Positions 16,901 to 29,592 of a stretch of 64,000 nt of DNA are shown in pieces. A program made the position numbers and the translations under genes. Position 1 is the first letter of the stretch. Each line of letters opens with the position of its first letter. The notes under the pieces were generated by a model that was not told where the DNA came from, made no database searches, and saw only the letters and a program-made list of their open reading frames with translations. Source of the DNA: Maylandia zebra (Eukaryota; Chordata; Actinopteri; Cichliformes; Cichlidae); the NCBI RefSeq assembly GCF_041146795.1, contig NC_135179.1, positions 12,576,047 to 12,640,046 on the forward strand, in the 5' to 3' direction.

Positions 16901-19900
16901 CTGCTGATATAGATATACATACAGTGTCAACTGCTGATCATACTGACCTGAAGCTTTTGCTGGCTGTGAAACCAATAGAGGAATTTAGAAATGTGAGCAA
17001 TTTGCTGTGTGTGTGTGTGAGCAATTTGAGGGTCTGGACAGATGCAGTGCTTCTCAATTAGCTACAATTAACCCCATTTCCCTTACTACCAGCTGTATAC
17101 TGTGGTGCAGCATGTGAAACACTTCAACGATGTGGTGGAGTTTGGAGAGAATCAAGAGTTCACAGATGATTTTGAGTACCTGGAGACGGGGCTCAAGAGT
17201 AGTCAGCCGCTCAACACAAGATGCCTTAGGTAAGTTTAATAACCAGCTGGGAATTTTTCTTTGTGTTGTAGAGGAACATTTCTATATTTGGTCTGATTTT
17301 AATTTCTTTGTTGTGACTTGCTAAATGTTACTTAGTTTACAAAGTTCAGTGACTGGTACAAGCATATGCCAGTTAATATTTCATAAAAGTACCTAAAACC
17401 AAAATTCATAAAGTAAGTTATTATTCTTGCAACAAAGTAGTAGGAGGTAGAAAACGCAGAGTTAATACTTTAAAAACAAGCACAGATGATCAATTTTAAT
17501 TGAATTGCACTCCAGCCCAGAGACTTCATGTGTAGCTAAAGTTCTCAATCATTTCTGTCCCTTTGCATTTGCTCGCCTCCCTTCCACCGTTGTGCCTCAG
17601 CCTGTTAATCACATTTTACTTCCAATTGTGATTTTTCACTTGCAGCGTTTATGAATAAAAAAAAAAAAAAAAATATCCAAGATTAAACTAATATTGTTCT
17701 GCGTTCATTTTCACAGCATTGCTCTCTCATTGAAACCATGAAAAAATAATTATTGATCATGTGTCACTGATTAACTAAATGTGATAACAAAATCACATTT
17801 AGTTAAAACATTGAAACTATGATGTAAATCACACTTCTTATCCAATGTTTTCATAGGATTTAAGTGATTTTATTCATAATTTAAACTAGAAATGCAGTAC
17901 AGGTAGTTAATGTGTGGCCATACACCACACCCAATCCGATATTTACATTATGTCTGGGCTAATATATGTAAAACATTAGCACTTCTGAACGTGTCTCACA
18001 CCTGGGACACCAACAAGTTTTCACTGTATGTTTACTATGTTGTACATCAAACTGGTCAAGTAATGACTGAAGAGCTTCAAATAACTGTCATAATGAGTTG
18101 AGATGATGATGATGATAATAAAATTATAATTAACTATAATAATAAACTAAATTAGTTTTACATTGTATTTTTTTTTCGTCCTATAGTCTTTTTTTTGTAT
18201 TTATTTGTTTTTACTTATTGCTACCTATTGAATAAATTGGACATTTTTTTTTATTTGTGATATATGAAGTTACAGAATTAGAAAGGTGATGTTTAAGTCA
18301 ACACTGACATTTCCTTACACATAAAAGAATCATTCCCAGTCTCTTTCTCACACTGAGAAAAACAGCTTAATAATTTAATGCTTGCATTGGATCCATGCTG
18401 TGCATCAGCAGAAAGCCAAAGTCAGGCTGTTGTTGTTTTATACCATTAGAACATTGGATTGATGCATAGCATGGGCAACATTGAAGCCTTAGTCTTTAAA
18501 TCTTTCCCTATATTTCTTTAGTTTGCCATTTGTGACATTTTAATTTAAAAGTAGGCTGATTTCATTGTCATAAATCTATCTTTAACATTCCCTCTATTCT
18601 CCACTTTCCTCCCTCATTTCTCCAGTATAATCAGCCTGGCCACACGGTGTGCCATGCCCGGTTTCAGGATGCACCTGAGGGCAAGAGGGAAAGTCGCACA
18701 GGTCTTCAAAATGCTCAACGATGCTCCACAACACCCGGTCAGTCAAAGTTTTGTTTTTAATTAATTATTTTTTTGTCACCTCCTGCCACAATCTCTTTCT
18801 ATCATCTCCCTTGAAGTTTTGACAGATGGTAATACAATGTTTGAATAACTTGTGCTTTCACAATTTATTTTGTGACATGAACCATTACTTTTCCATCTAA
18901 GATGAAGTGTTGAATCACGAGCCCTGTTTCTTCGGTATTAAATTATCAAAATGCAAGAAGAGTGCAAGGAGACCTCAGTAGTTATTCAAATGACATCCCA
19001 GGGTTAGATATGCACACGTATAAATAGGTTTGTGATTTTATTTTTTGCTCAACAAGTAGGTTTTCTGTTGTTAATGTAGTGTCTTAAAATATATTAGTCT
19101 TTCCTTTAAATAAGCGAAGAGCTTGTGGTGGGTATTATGTTTTTATGATATGGCAGTATTTGTGACCGGATGGACCTTTTTTGATGTCAGTTTGTCTTAA
19201 TCTTTATTTTATTTATTTCTTTTGTGTGTATTTTCTGTTTTTCTCTTGGTGCTGTTTTTAACATATTCTTTGTATTCTGGTTGTAATCCTTGACTGAATA
19301 GCACTTTGAATCAACTCATGTTGTTTTTATATATATCTAAGTATAAATTTTGTAATTTTGAGAACTATGTAGTGAAAGTGACACACAATAAGCTTTTTCT
19401 TACTGATCCAGAGCTTTCTCCATATGATCTACACTGCCTGCACCCCTTTGTAAAACCTGATCTGTCATTTTATCAGAACCTCGCTCTGTGCACGGCTGCA
19501 CTGATGTACATTTTGAGCCGGGATCGTCTTAACATGGATCTGGACAGGGCATGTCTGGAGCTAATGATCAAGCTGCTGGAACTAGACCAGGACTACTCGG
19601 GTCACCAGGATCAGCTCACAGCAAAGGAGATGGCAAAGGTCAAAGAGAAGATCAGGAAACTGTGCGAGACTGTGCACAACAAGCACCTTGACTTAGAAAA
19701 CATCACGGTAGGTTGTCCATCAATAAAGAGATCATAACATCATCACATAACTGGTGAATCTTGGATTTAATCAGTAACCACAGTCTCTTGTTCATATATT
19801 TATTGAATAAGCAACACTACGTACATTTTTAAACTACTTTAATGGAAAGGTTTTTCATAAAAATGTCAGTCTGACCTCTTTGTATGCACCCCCTTCTGCA

Positions 19901-22900
19901 TGCAAATACACTAATCTTACTGCAGCTCAGCTGTCAGTTTTGACCTGTCACAACTGATCGACAATATTTCAGTCAGAAAAGTTGCTGATTTGATAAAATG
20001 ACAGCATTAATATTACATATGCTTTACTACCTAGTAATGTTTTCTTGGTGAACTGGTTTATATTTCTTCTTATCAAGCTTAATTAGGGGGAAAAATGTGT
20101 GTTTTAGTGTAGACGACTTTTACAATAGTGGCTTTGTAATACAAGCATACATAAAAAAATTTTTATTTTTTTATTTTTTATTTATTTATTTATTGTCATT
20201 GTCAAGAACAATGAAATTGCGTTTGGGGCTTCCATACAACCCAAAAAAAAGAAGAAAATAATAAATACCCCTTAAAACCCAAGTGTACATATTTAACCCA
20301 GTGTGACTCCAATGCAATAAGACAATCCTTAGCAATAATGTTCGTAGAAATTCAGACAAAGACCTGAGAAACATGACAAAATACAACAATGCAACCCATT
20401 CAATATTATTGTACTGTGAGATATGATATCAGATATGATAGTTATCTATTTAAGAAAGAGGGGGGGGCAGGAGGGGGAAGAGAATAAAGATATGATGCAC
20501 CAATGCAGACCAGTTCATTGCTATTAAGAAGTTGGATATGGTTATTGTCCGTGAGAGGGGGGCAGAGAGTTCAGGAGCCTCACAGCCTGTGGATACAGGC
20601 TGTTGGCCAGTCTGGATGTTCTGGCCTGTATAGACCTGTACCTTCTCCCTGAGGGCAGCAGATGGAAAAGGTGGCGCGCAGGGTGATGTTGGTCCCGCAG
20701 GATACTGTGCACCCTCCTCAGACAGCGAGTGGGGAAGATATTACTGATCTCTGGCAGACTTGTTCCAATAATTCTGCCAGCTTCTTTCACCACCCGCTGG
20801 AGTGCTTGCTGATCGGCCTTGGTGCAGCTGGGGAACCACACTAGAAATCCATACGTCAGAACGCTGCTGATGGCACAGTTGTAGAAGTTCAACATCAGAG
20901 GTCTGGGAATGTGTGCGCTCCGCAGTCTCCTCAGGTAGTAGAGGCGCTGTTGGGTCTTCCGTGCAACTGAGGTGATATGGTTGCCCCAGGACAGGTCCTC
21001 GGTCACAGTTACCCCCAAGAATTTAAAACTGCTCACCCTCTCCACCGCCTCACTGCCAATGAAGAGAGGCAGATGGTTGTTATGACCCCTCTTCCGGAAA
21101 TCTACAATGATCTCCTTGGTCTTTTTGGTGTTTAAGACCAAGTTATTGTCGTGGCACCATGACTCTAGTTGTTGCACCTCTGTCCTATAGTTTGTCTCAT
21201 CATTGTTGGATATAAGTCCGAGCACTGTGGTGTCATCTGCAAACTTAACAATGAGATTGGACGCGCAGGAGGAAATACAGTCATGGGTGAAGAGAGTGTA
21301 TAGCAGAGGGCTCAGAACACACCCCTGAGGGGCACCGGTGTTGACCACAAGGGTCCAGTGATGTTTTTTTTAAACATGCTTCTGTCCTCTATCCCTGCAG
21401 ACAGGGCACCTTGCCATGGAGACACTTCTGTCGTTAACCTCCAAGAGAGCTGGTGATTGGTTCAAAGAGGAGCTCCGGCTACTGGGAGGCCTGGACCATA
21501 TTGTTGACAAAGGTGGGTGTTGGATACTAATGTGCTCAAAGCCATGCTGTACAGTGCATATGTGTATACCTATGCAACGATTTTGTTTGTCACGGTTTGT
21601 AATTGCCACATGTCGTGTGTGTTGCATTGCCACAGTGAAAGAGTGTGTTGACAACCTGAGCCAAGAGGATGACAAGGAGAACCTTGTAGCATCTTTATGG
21701 GGGGCTGAGAGGTGTCTGAGAGTGCTTGAAAGTGTAAGTACAGTTCTGTCAAGTTGGATTCTCTCTTGCACCAAAGTCACACTAGAGTGAGCCTCAAGGA
21801 CAACAGTAATTGAGTACTAAGCTGTGAATTGGCTGGTGACCTTTGTTACCCGATTAAATGCCTCTGCTTAAAGCACTGAATGTGTCTTTATCAGCTATAT
21901 CTTAAAATGCCATTCAGCTTTCCGAGCTAAACATAAAGGGTCTCCCTTAATTTTGTGTTTCTTGTCTTGTTTTCAAGGTTCTTGGTGTACTTTTTCCCTC
22001 TATTGATTTCATTTCTCTTTCATCTCCTGCCAACAGGTTACAGTGCAGAACCCTGAAAATCAGAGTTACTTGATTGCCTACAAAGACTCTCAGCTTATTG
22101 TCTCCTCTGCCAGGTGAGCACCAGCTACTGCTTACAGCTATTATTGACTGTCTACAGACATACTGGGACACAGTGGCTATCGTGACAACAGGTCCTTTTC
22201 ACTTTGTCTCTTTTACTTTTTGTAAGATCATTTTACTCATCATCACCTCGGGGCAATTCTAAAGCTTCTCATGCCCATCAAAAACAACATTAGGGCAAAT
22301 AAAAATAATCCTAGGATAATAGATTTGGATAAAGGTAACCACACCAATAACCAGGTCTGTGGTTTCTAAAATTGATAGCAAAAGTTACATCTTAGTTTTA
22401 ACCATGGATTCTTCTTAGTTTGCATTCATGAACACAGTATATCGAAGATCAATTGTGCTCAAGCTCGTTGCACTTTCTGCATTTAGGATTATCTTTCCAC
22501 TCTGCACTTTAATATTTTTCTTTATTTCTGTTATGTCACTTTTTACTTTCTGTCAACAATATCTTTTTCTTACTTTTATCAGAGCTTTGCGATACTGTGA
22601 GGATATGATCCAGCGGTACAGCAGGGCATTAAACAACACCTCTCTGTCTTCATCGGCTGCTGCACTGCCTCACTGCAGCTTCACAAATGTGGGAAAGGCG
22701 GTGGAGGACTGTATGAGGGCTGTTATTGGAGTGCTGCTCAACCTTACCCATGACAATGGTATTCTCATTCCTTTTTCTTTTCTTATACTATTTATGGAAA
22801 ACTGCAAAAACTCAATTTACTGTAGTTTTTTTGTTTGGATTGTAGTTCTATAAATATACAAAGATGAAATGGCTCATTGTGTACTTCTGTACAAAATGAA

Positions 22901-25900
22901 TATATTCGTGTTAATGTGGTCAGCTAGAATTCAGTTGTATCTTGTATGATTATAGTCTGTACCGTGAGCTATAATATTCAGGTGCTTAGCAGGGAATCAT
23001 GTTGACATGTGTGAGCAGAGGTTAATAATAAGGTTATTTTTGCCTACAGAGTGGGGAAGCACTAAGACGGGTGAACAGGATCAGCTAATAGTGACTGCTC
23101 TAAATTGTGTCCTTCAAGTCCCACGCTACATCCCCCAGGAGCAGCGATTTGACGTGCGTGTGCTGGTAAGGTTCTCTTCAACAACAGAAAACATCTTCGC
23201 AACGGCACAGTTGCTGACACGCTGTTTGGTAAGTTTATGTATGTATGTGAATGTCTCATTTGTGTATTCTGTGGTGTATACCAGGGTCTGGGTCTACTAA
23301 TTAACCTTGTGGAGTACAGCTCCAGAAACCGCCACTGTCTGGTGGACATGGAGTACAATGTCGACGACACCTGTCTGGAAGACAGCCTCATGCAGCCTGC
23401 TGACCCAACGCAATCTGACACATTGGCAGAGTCAGCTGAGACTCAGGCAGATACGGCTGACAAGCCCAAGTCCTGCGGTGCTTTGGCTGCCCTGGTGAAG
23501 GTAGGAACTGTGCCAGAACTCATACATCAATATTTTAGCAGTCACTGGATGTGGCTCTCTTTTGTCTTTTTGTTTAAAAAAACAAACCAAACCCCCACAA
23601 AACAATAGTTTAATACAGTTTAAAGAGCTGAATACATCTTTCCTATTCTTAATTTAAGCAGAAACAAAGTGATTGGGTGTTGTGTTGCAATTTCTTTTGT
23701 CTGTATCATAGAACTCGTGAACCACTCATTTACCTGGTAACACATCTTTCTCGGGAGTGTTAAACATCTCTTCACTGCTTTAAATGCACACCTCTGTTTG
23801 CTCACAGTATTAAGTAATAAGCAAGTGTAAGTAAATGCTTGCTTGTTTGTGGATTAAAATTTCAAAATTAGGTTTTTATTTAGGTTTTTCTTTTTTAATC
23901 AATGTCACTGCAGCCAGAGTTCTTGCAGATTTTCAAAAAGTCTGGAAACTTTTAAAGAAAAAAATGGCAATTAACCTCAAAATTACTTTTCATGCCCAAG
24001 TATTACAGGCTAGTTTCACAGTATTTGGCATGCCTATTTGCTTCCTAACTTTGCCAAGATGAAATACCTTTGCTGTCAAGCTAAACTGCCACTCTTTTAT
24101 TCCCTTTGAATTATGAAAAATTTGCTGTGTTACTTGGCTCCTGTTTTTTGGCTTGTGTTTGGAGTTCACATCTGTTTATTTCCCCTGGAATCCCAGCTCT
24201 TCCTTGAGAGGGAGCGTGCTGCCATCCTGGCTGAGGCAAAGACTGACGACCTCATCAGTGAGGCCCCCAAACCGGCACTAGACCAAAGCGGAGAGTGGCA
24301 AGAGACATCAGGAGAGATCCAGTGGGTGGCATCCGAAACAAATGACAGCCAACCCGAGAAGAAAGAAGAGGAGGATGAAGAGTTGGACTTAAATAAAGGT
24401 AGATATTTTGGGGTTTGTGCATATAAGAGGAGCTGTTTGTAGCTTTGAGTAAAATTACAATCCAAATAAATGCTGACTCAATTTAAGCATGAGTTAATAA
24501 TATCTGCAATAAGGATGAAGATACCAGTAACTATAAAGCTTTGAAAAATATCCCTATTAAGAATTCATTAACCGAATCTCTAATAAGGCTATTAAGGGAG
24601 ACCACACTTGTCTTCAATAACAAAAACTTGTTTTTAAAACTAATTTATCCAACATTGCTCAGTTCTGGCTTTTCAAATGACATTCTCGCTGAATTTTACA
24701 CACCAAATGATTGGGGGTGAGGAGGGGGTAGATTCACAACATTTATCCATAATGGGAATAATTTCATTTATTAATCCATTCATCTTAAAATTCTGAGTTT
24801 TGTGTATAAGCTGTGTAAGAAATTGTGCAGACAAAGGAAGGGCAGTTTCCTTTGAGATGACATTTCCAGTTTTTCTTTTTAATGTTTCCCAAAGTTTTAA
24901 AACTTCTAGATCGACATGGAGAAACTTTTTCTTTTTTTTGAACTCGTAGATTCCTGATCTTTAAATTACTATGGGTTAGGATGGCCAGGTCGCACCCGTG
25001 GGTGTGCGACCTGTGGGTGTGCCGAGTGGGGTTTTCCCCACCCGGCACACCCACATCCACCCAATATTTTAAAAATATGTCATTGATTATTCTCTGTCTG
25101 TGTCTTTGGTAGAATTTTATCTCGCTGCATCACTTTTTTTTTTTTTTTCCCAAAGAAAGGAAAATTGTTAAAGAAAAATCAAAGTGCTGTCTTCACAAGT
25201 TAAGCTTGTTTATAAAAGCCTGAATATAACACATAATTTTCAAATTGCTTGCTCTTAGTTTTTATTTATTTATGCCATTTAAAAAAACAAAACAATGATT
25301 TTTATTGAAAATAACATGGGAACCCCATAAGTATATCTGGGGGGGGGGGGATTGTTACAAGTCTCCACCATACTTTCTCTGGTCATTGAGTGATGTTGTG
25401 TCAGTTTGTCATGCAAGATCAACAGCTCTTGTTGTTTTGCCTTCAATGTTCTTCTCAGGCTTTGATGTAGAGTGCTGCCATGATTTTTGGCAAATTGACT
25501 TCTACACTTTAATCTGTTTAGCTTTAGCCTTGATGCTTTTCTCAGCTGCGTCATTAGTTTCTGCCACAGCGCATGCTTTGCATCATAACAGGCTTTGCTA
25601 ATGAATAATGAAACCTGTGTCCAGCTATTGTTACAGTTGATTAGTTTTTGCAGCTCCATTGAAGTTTAGGTTGCGAAATACAAACCTTTGTTCTTTAGTA
25701 CTTGCTAGTCCTTTGAATGTGACCTCCATGAGCACTGTAAAACAGGAGTTAATGTTACTCTTGTGAACATCATGGACTCATTGTTTTTAATGCTGTGTAG
25801 AAGTGTTGGGTGAGCTGATCAGTGAATTACAGCTAAATATATATTGGGAAACCTTGTCTTTCTCCTTTGTGGTTACTGCAGCTCTGCAGCACGCAGGCAA

Positions 25901-27202
25901 GCATATGGAGGACAGCATTGTTGCTTCATACACAGCCCTGCTGCTGGGCTGCCTCTGTCAGGGCAGCCAGGTAAAAACCGGTGCAGATTTATACATTTTG
26001 TTTTGTCCAGATCTTTAAAAAAAATCTATAATATGTGTTGTTGCTCACTTCCTTTTTTTGCCATCCTCAGATTAATGTGACTACTGTGAGAGAAAATCTA
26101 CCTAAAGGAGATTTCTCCATCATGACAGAAATGCTGAAGAAGTTCTTGAGCTTCATGAACCTCACTGTGAGTGTGACTATTCAGATCAGCCCTCTGTTAT
26201 CAGTGTTACGTGATGATGCATGTTGAGATTGACGAAGTTTAAAATGATCTACAGTTAAGCAAATACATGATGAATTATACAGGCTCAACAAATCAAAGTG
26301 TTTTTCTTAAAAAACAAACAAACAAAAAATACTTATATTTTAGTGACAGTGTAGTGAAAATACTGACACTGAAGGTCTTCGTCCTTTTTTTTCCCCTCCT
26401 CCTAACGCCTCTGAGTGTTGATGCAATCCTTGGCTTCAGGCAAATTAAACTGAAGATACAAAAAGCCGTTTAATTGGACCCATTGAGCAAAAGCACATTT
26501 TTGTGCAGTGAAGTGGCTTGGATGAAATAAACATTCTTGAGGCCCAGTAATTCTGTACAATACCACATTTTCCCTTTTAGTTTCAAATAATTGCAGTTTT
26601 TCTATAGCTCTTCAGCTCCTTTCAGAACCCCCTAGAAAGTGAGTGAAATGCTGAGCCTTTATTTCTGTTTATTAATGAAATGACTTAGGAATTCAAAACA
26701 TTTGAAAGATGAATAAATGAAAGCCTTTCTGATTGTTGCTCATCTTCCAAAAAATAAAAAGCTTATAGTAGCACTTGGCTTTTATGAAGTACTACTTCGT
26801 TATAATACTAAATGTATTCAACAGATTATTAACAATTCAATATTTTTTTATGTCCAAGAGGCATAATCGAAATGATAAAATTTGCAAAACATAATTTTCA
26901 AATAATTCAAGGATTCCTGTGATGCTAGCACTACCACGCCACAGATGTGTGTTTTGCAGCAGCTTTGATTGTGACACATCCTGTCAGAGCTGAAGATTGG
27001 AACCATCTGTTTCATAAACATCCCCTTTGAACAGAAGCATCCTGTTATCATCAGTGTTTGCATCGAGACCTCACAAGTAAAGTTGTTGGCATCCTCACAC
27101 ACTTGTTTTTGTTTTTCCTGTTCTGTCTCCACACAGTGTGCAATGGGCACCACAGGACAGAAGTCCATCTCACGGGTCATCGACTACCTGGAGCACTGTT
27201 AA
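10918..27202 (+). CDS. wapl: WAPL cohesin release factor, complete (19 coding exons, 1171 aa)
   Basis: Coding exons: 10918-11305, 11468-12176, 13259-13557, 13760-13893, 15050-15145, 16378-16539, 17093-17229, 18626-18737, 19477-19707, 21401-21512, 21636-21733, 22037-22113, 22583-22758, 23050-23165, 23285-23500, 24197-24398, 25882-25970, 26071-26166 and 27137-27202 (TAA). All junctions are GT-AG and all phases agree; the sum is 3516 nt. The N-terminus [14 protein letters not shown] and the C-terminus [12 protein letters not shown] match vertebrate WAPL, and the length is close to human (1190 aa). Three FGF motifs, which bind PDS5/cohesin in the family, fall at about residues 74-76, 386-388 and 412-414. 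The middle is low-complexity Ser/Lys-rich. The conserved WAPL helical domain spans the exons from 17093 onward ([34 protein letters not shown]). The protein acts in the nucleus, opening the cohesin ring with PDS5 and opposed by sororin. Which teleost paralogue (wapla or waplb) cannot be told. Confidence 0.96.
17771..17806. repeat. Perfect 15-bp inverted repeat (hairpin) in a wapl intron
   Basis: TTAACTAAATGTGAT at 17771-17785 is followed by the 6-base spacer AACAAA and its exact reverse complement at 17792-17806. It is AT-rich and has no T-run of a terminator type. It could be the core of a decayed palindromic element. Confidence 0.7.
20155..21360 (-). mobile_element. 5'-truncated LINE with reverse transcriptase C-terminal half, antisense in wapl intron
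   Basis: An open frame on the minus strand (21348 down to 20542, 268 aa) carries reverse-transcriptase motifs in order: [16 protein letters not shown], then [11 protein letters not shown] with the FADD catalytic box, then FKFLGVTV, and a C-terminal region ending [18 protein letters not shown]. This is typical of L2/Rex-like fish LINEs. The endonuclease and the start of the RT are missing, as in 5' truncation. The 3' end is an A/T simple repeat (TTTA units, 20155-20195 on the + strand). It sits antisense in the wapl intron 19708-21400, and its truncated end lies only about 40 bp from the next splice acceptor at 21400. Confidence 0.85.
24987..25055. repeat. GC-rich double hairpin in a wapl intron
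   Basis: Two inverted repeats adjoin in an AT-rich intron. Hairpin 1 pairs AGGTCGCAC (24987-24995) with GTGCGACCT (25004-25012). Hairpin 2 pairs TGTGGGTGTGCCG (25012-25024) with its exact complement at 25043-25055. After one A/C mismatch hairpin 2 continues GTGGGG/CCCCAC and closes on a TTTT loop (25032-25035). A related GTGGGTGTG word occurs in both. No coding potential was seen. Confidence 0.8.
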
Positions 27203-28570
27203 CAGACAGCAAACTATCGAGCTCTTACTCCGACTGCACATTAAACGGTTTCCAGGTTACTCTTGTTCTCCACTACCCATTAGAAGCCACAAGGGGCCAT
27301 TGGAGTCTTAGCAGCATTCTCTTGACTTCACCTGATCAGCAGATGTTGCGATCACTCTAAACTCTGAGGAAAAAAGGCATACACTGACATGTGCGTAAAC
27401 ACACGCATACAGATATACACAAGTTTCACTCCCTGTCTGGAGCACAACCCGAACCAAAGCCCTGCTAGCTGACAGACATGCAGACAACTTCAGTTCCACT
27501 CGGCTAACAGCCCATTTAGAGTCAGATCCAGATTCATCCTCAGGTGAGAATCGGGCAGACGCGAGGCTACATCCCCGTAATCCGCGGAAAGTTAAACGAA
27601 GCAGACGTCTTCACACATCGTCCCGAGATGTGTGACGGTAGCAGGCCACTGAGGAGGAGTCTCCCGTTTGCTGCCGGGTCTTGATTTCTGGCTGCTTAGC
27701 TGGAGTGTGAACCACTGAATCAAATTTTATGGATCATTACATTTTCTTCTGTGCGTGTCCACGTCCAAGCCAAGGGTGAAATCATAGATTAGCATGAAAT
27801 CATTTTCACAGACGTTTGAATGATGTGTCTGTACGTAAAACCTGTATGGAATGATTTTTGAATGCAAAATCCCATTGACTTACACATTTGCAATTGGCTT
27901 GAATGTTTAAGGGAAATCGAATTTCTAGCTTATTTTCTAAGCTTTTCATTTTGTGCCGAGTAATTTTTGGGAGCTTGATTTTTGTAGGCTTTGGCTCATT
28001 ATATTTTTAGATTTTTCTTTTTGCCTTGAGGGCATTTCTCTACCAAAATTATGAGTTACTGTTAAAGAAATCAGGACTGCGTGACATACTGACTTTTAAT
28101 AGGATGTCCGTTATTTGACTGGTGACGGCACTCGGAAAATTACGAGCTTTTCTAAAAGTTAGAATTCTTCTCAGCCGTTGTCTGTTTGCTCACATTTTAG
28201 TTTGTTTAGATTATTTAAAGTTCATTTAATTCAGCCGTGTGTAATTAGAGTATGCATTTAAACTCACTGGTATAACGTGATGGATTACTCAAAATTATGA
28301 TTGTTGTGCTTCCTTTATGTTTGTAATGAAGTTATTTTTAATGTATTTAATTTAATGCGTTCTCCTCTTGTGTAAAATGCAAAGCCTACGTAATGAGATC
28401 CCAGTTGTGTCCAACATCGGCTCATTATAATCCACCCCTTGTGATACAGCTGTGTGGCTGGGCACAGCACATCTGAGTGGCTAAATTTATGCTTAAATTG
28501 TAGTTTTTAAACATCAATCACTAAAATATTATGCACATGTTGATCAACATAAGTGGGATGGGGTTAGGGG
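27203..28570 (+). other. Probable wapl 3' UTR and flank
   Basis: No gene was found. The stretch is AT-rich and without repeats that I recognise, in line with a long 3' UTR directly after the wapl stop. No clear AATAAA was found before the transposon at 28571, so the end of the transcript is not fixed. Confidence 0.4.
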
Positions 28571-28704
28571 CAGAGATGGGCAGTAACGCGTTACTGTAAT
28601 CCGATTACTTTTTTCGAGTAACGAGTAAATAAGGGATTACTATTGCAAAAACGGTAATTAGATTACCGTTACTTTCCCGTAGGAACACTGCGTTACTAAA
28701 ACCG

Positions 28705-28738
<34 letters not shown>

Positions 28739-29584
28739 GAGAATGTCATGACAGTGACGTAAGCGAGTGCGACGTTCGTGACAACAGCTGTGTGCAGATC
28801 AACAATGGATCATATATTGAGTGTGGGAGAGAGTATGAGCGTGCAGCGTTTAAAGCGTGGAAGTACTGACCTTACTTTGAGTTTGATTCCATAAAAAGTG
28901 ACAAAAACATTAGCGTCCATCGTGCGTGGGAAGAAAACTTTTTTACAGCGAAAAAAACCCCTAAACTTCCAAGCAAGCACCGAGTAGCTACGACGTAATG
29001 AGAAACTCACAGAGAAACTCGCGGATTCTTCCACTGACCACTGCGGCACACCTGCACCAGGGTAAACCTCCGCCTATGCCACTCCTGCTTTACAGGTGAA
29101 AATAGAGCAACAGGACCGCTGAGTCTTTGACTTTATTTATTTTCTGCTGTGTTTTACTTGCATCTATTTGAAAGACTGAGTGTAAACACAAAAAAAAATG
29201 TATTTTATGTGCTGGAATGTGCAGAAAATAGGTTTAAATATTAAACAAATTTCTTCCAGTCAGAGAATGTTACATATAATTAAATTTTTGCTTGATGCAT
29301 AAAGTTAAAAGATTAAAACTGATAAAACAAGTTTTAAAAAGAGACTTTTCCATTTGATAACATTTTGTATGATGGATTATGCAGAAAAAGTAGAATTGGG
29401 CTGAAAGATCTATCGCTTTATCACCTATTCAGGTTGTAAATCGTGTTTTTAAAAAGTAACTAAGTAACTAAATAATTAATTACTTTTGAAAATAAGTATT
29501 CAGTAAAGTAATGAGATTACTTTTTGGGGAAGTAATCAGTAATTCGTTACTGATTACTTTTTTCAAGTAACTTGACCAACACTG
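28571..29584. mobile_element. Non-autonomous hAT element, 1014 bp, with 8-bp target duplication
   Basis: The ends are CAGAGATGGGCAGTAACG on the left and ACTTGACCAACACTG on the right. Both ends carry GTAAC/GTTAC-rich inverted repeats. The flanking octamer GTTAGGGG is identical at 28563-28570 and 29585-29592, the 8-bp duplication expected of hAT transposition. A T-run of about 28 bases lies near 28708-28736. No transposase frame remains. A solo terminus of the same family is at 7028-7070. Confidence 0.85.
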
Positions 29585-29592
29585 GTTAGGGG

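Noticed and set aside
25270..25660. 126-codon minus-strand frame in the wapl intron
   Set aside because: Contains no conserved motif and crosses a G-run; probably chance or an old repeat.
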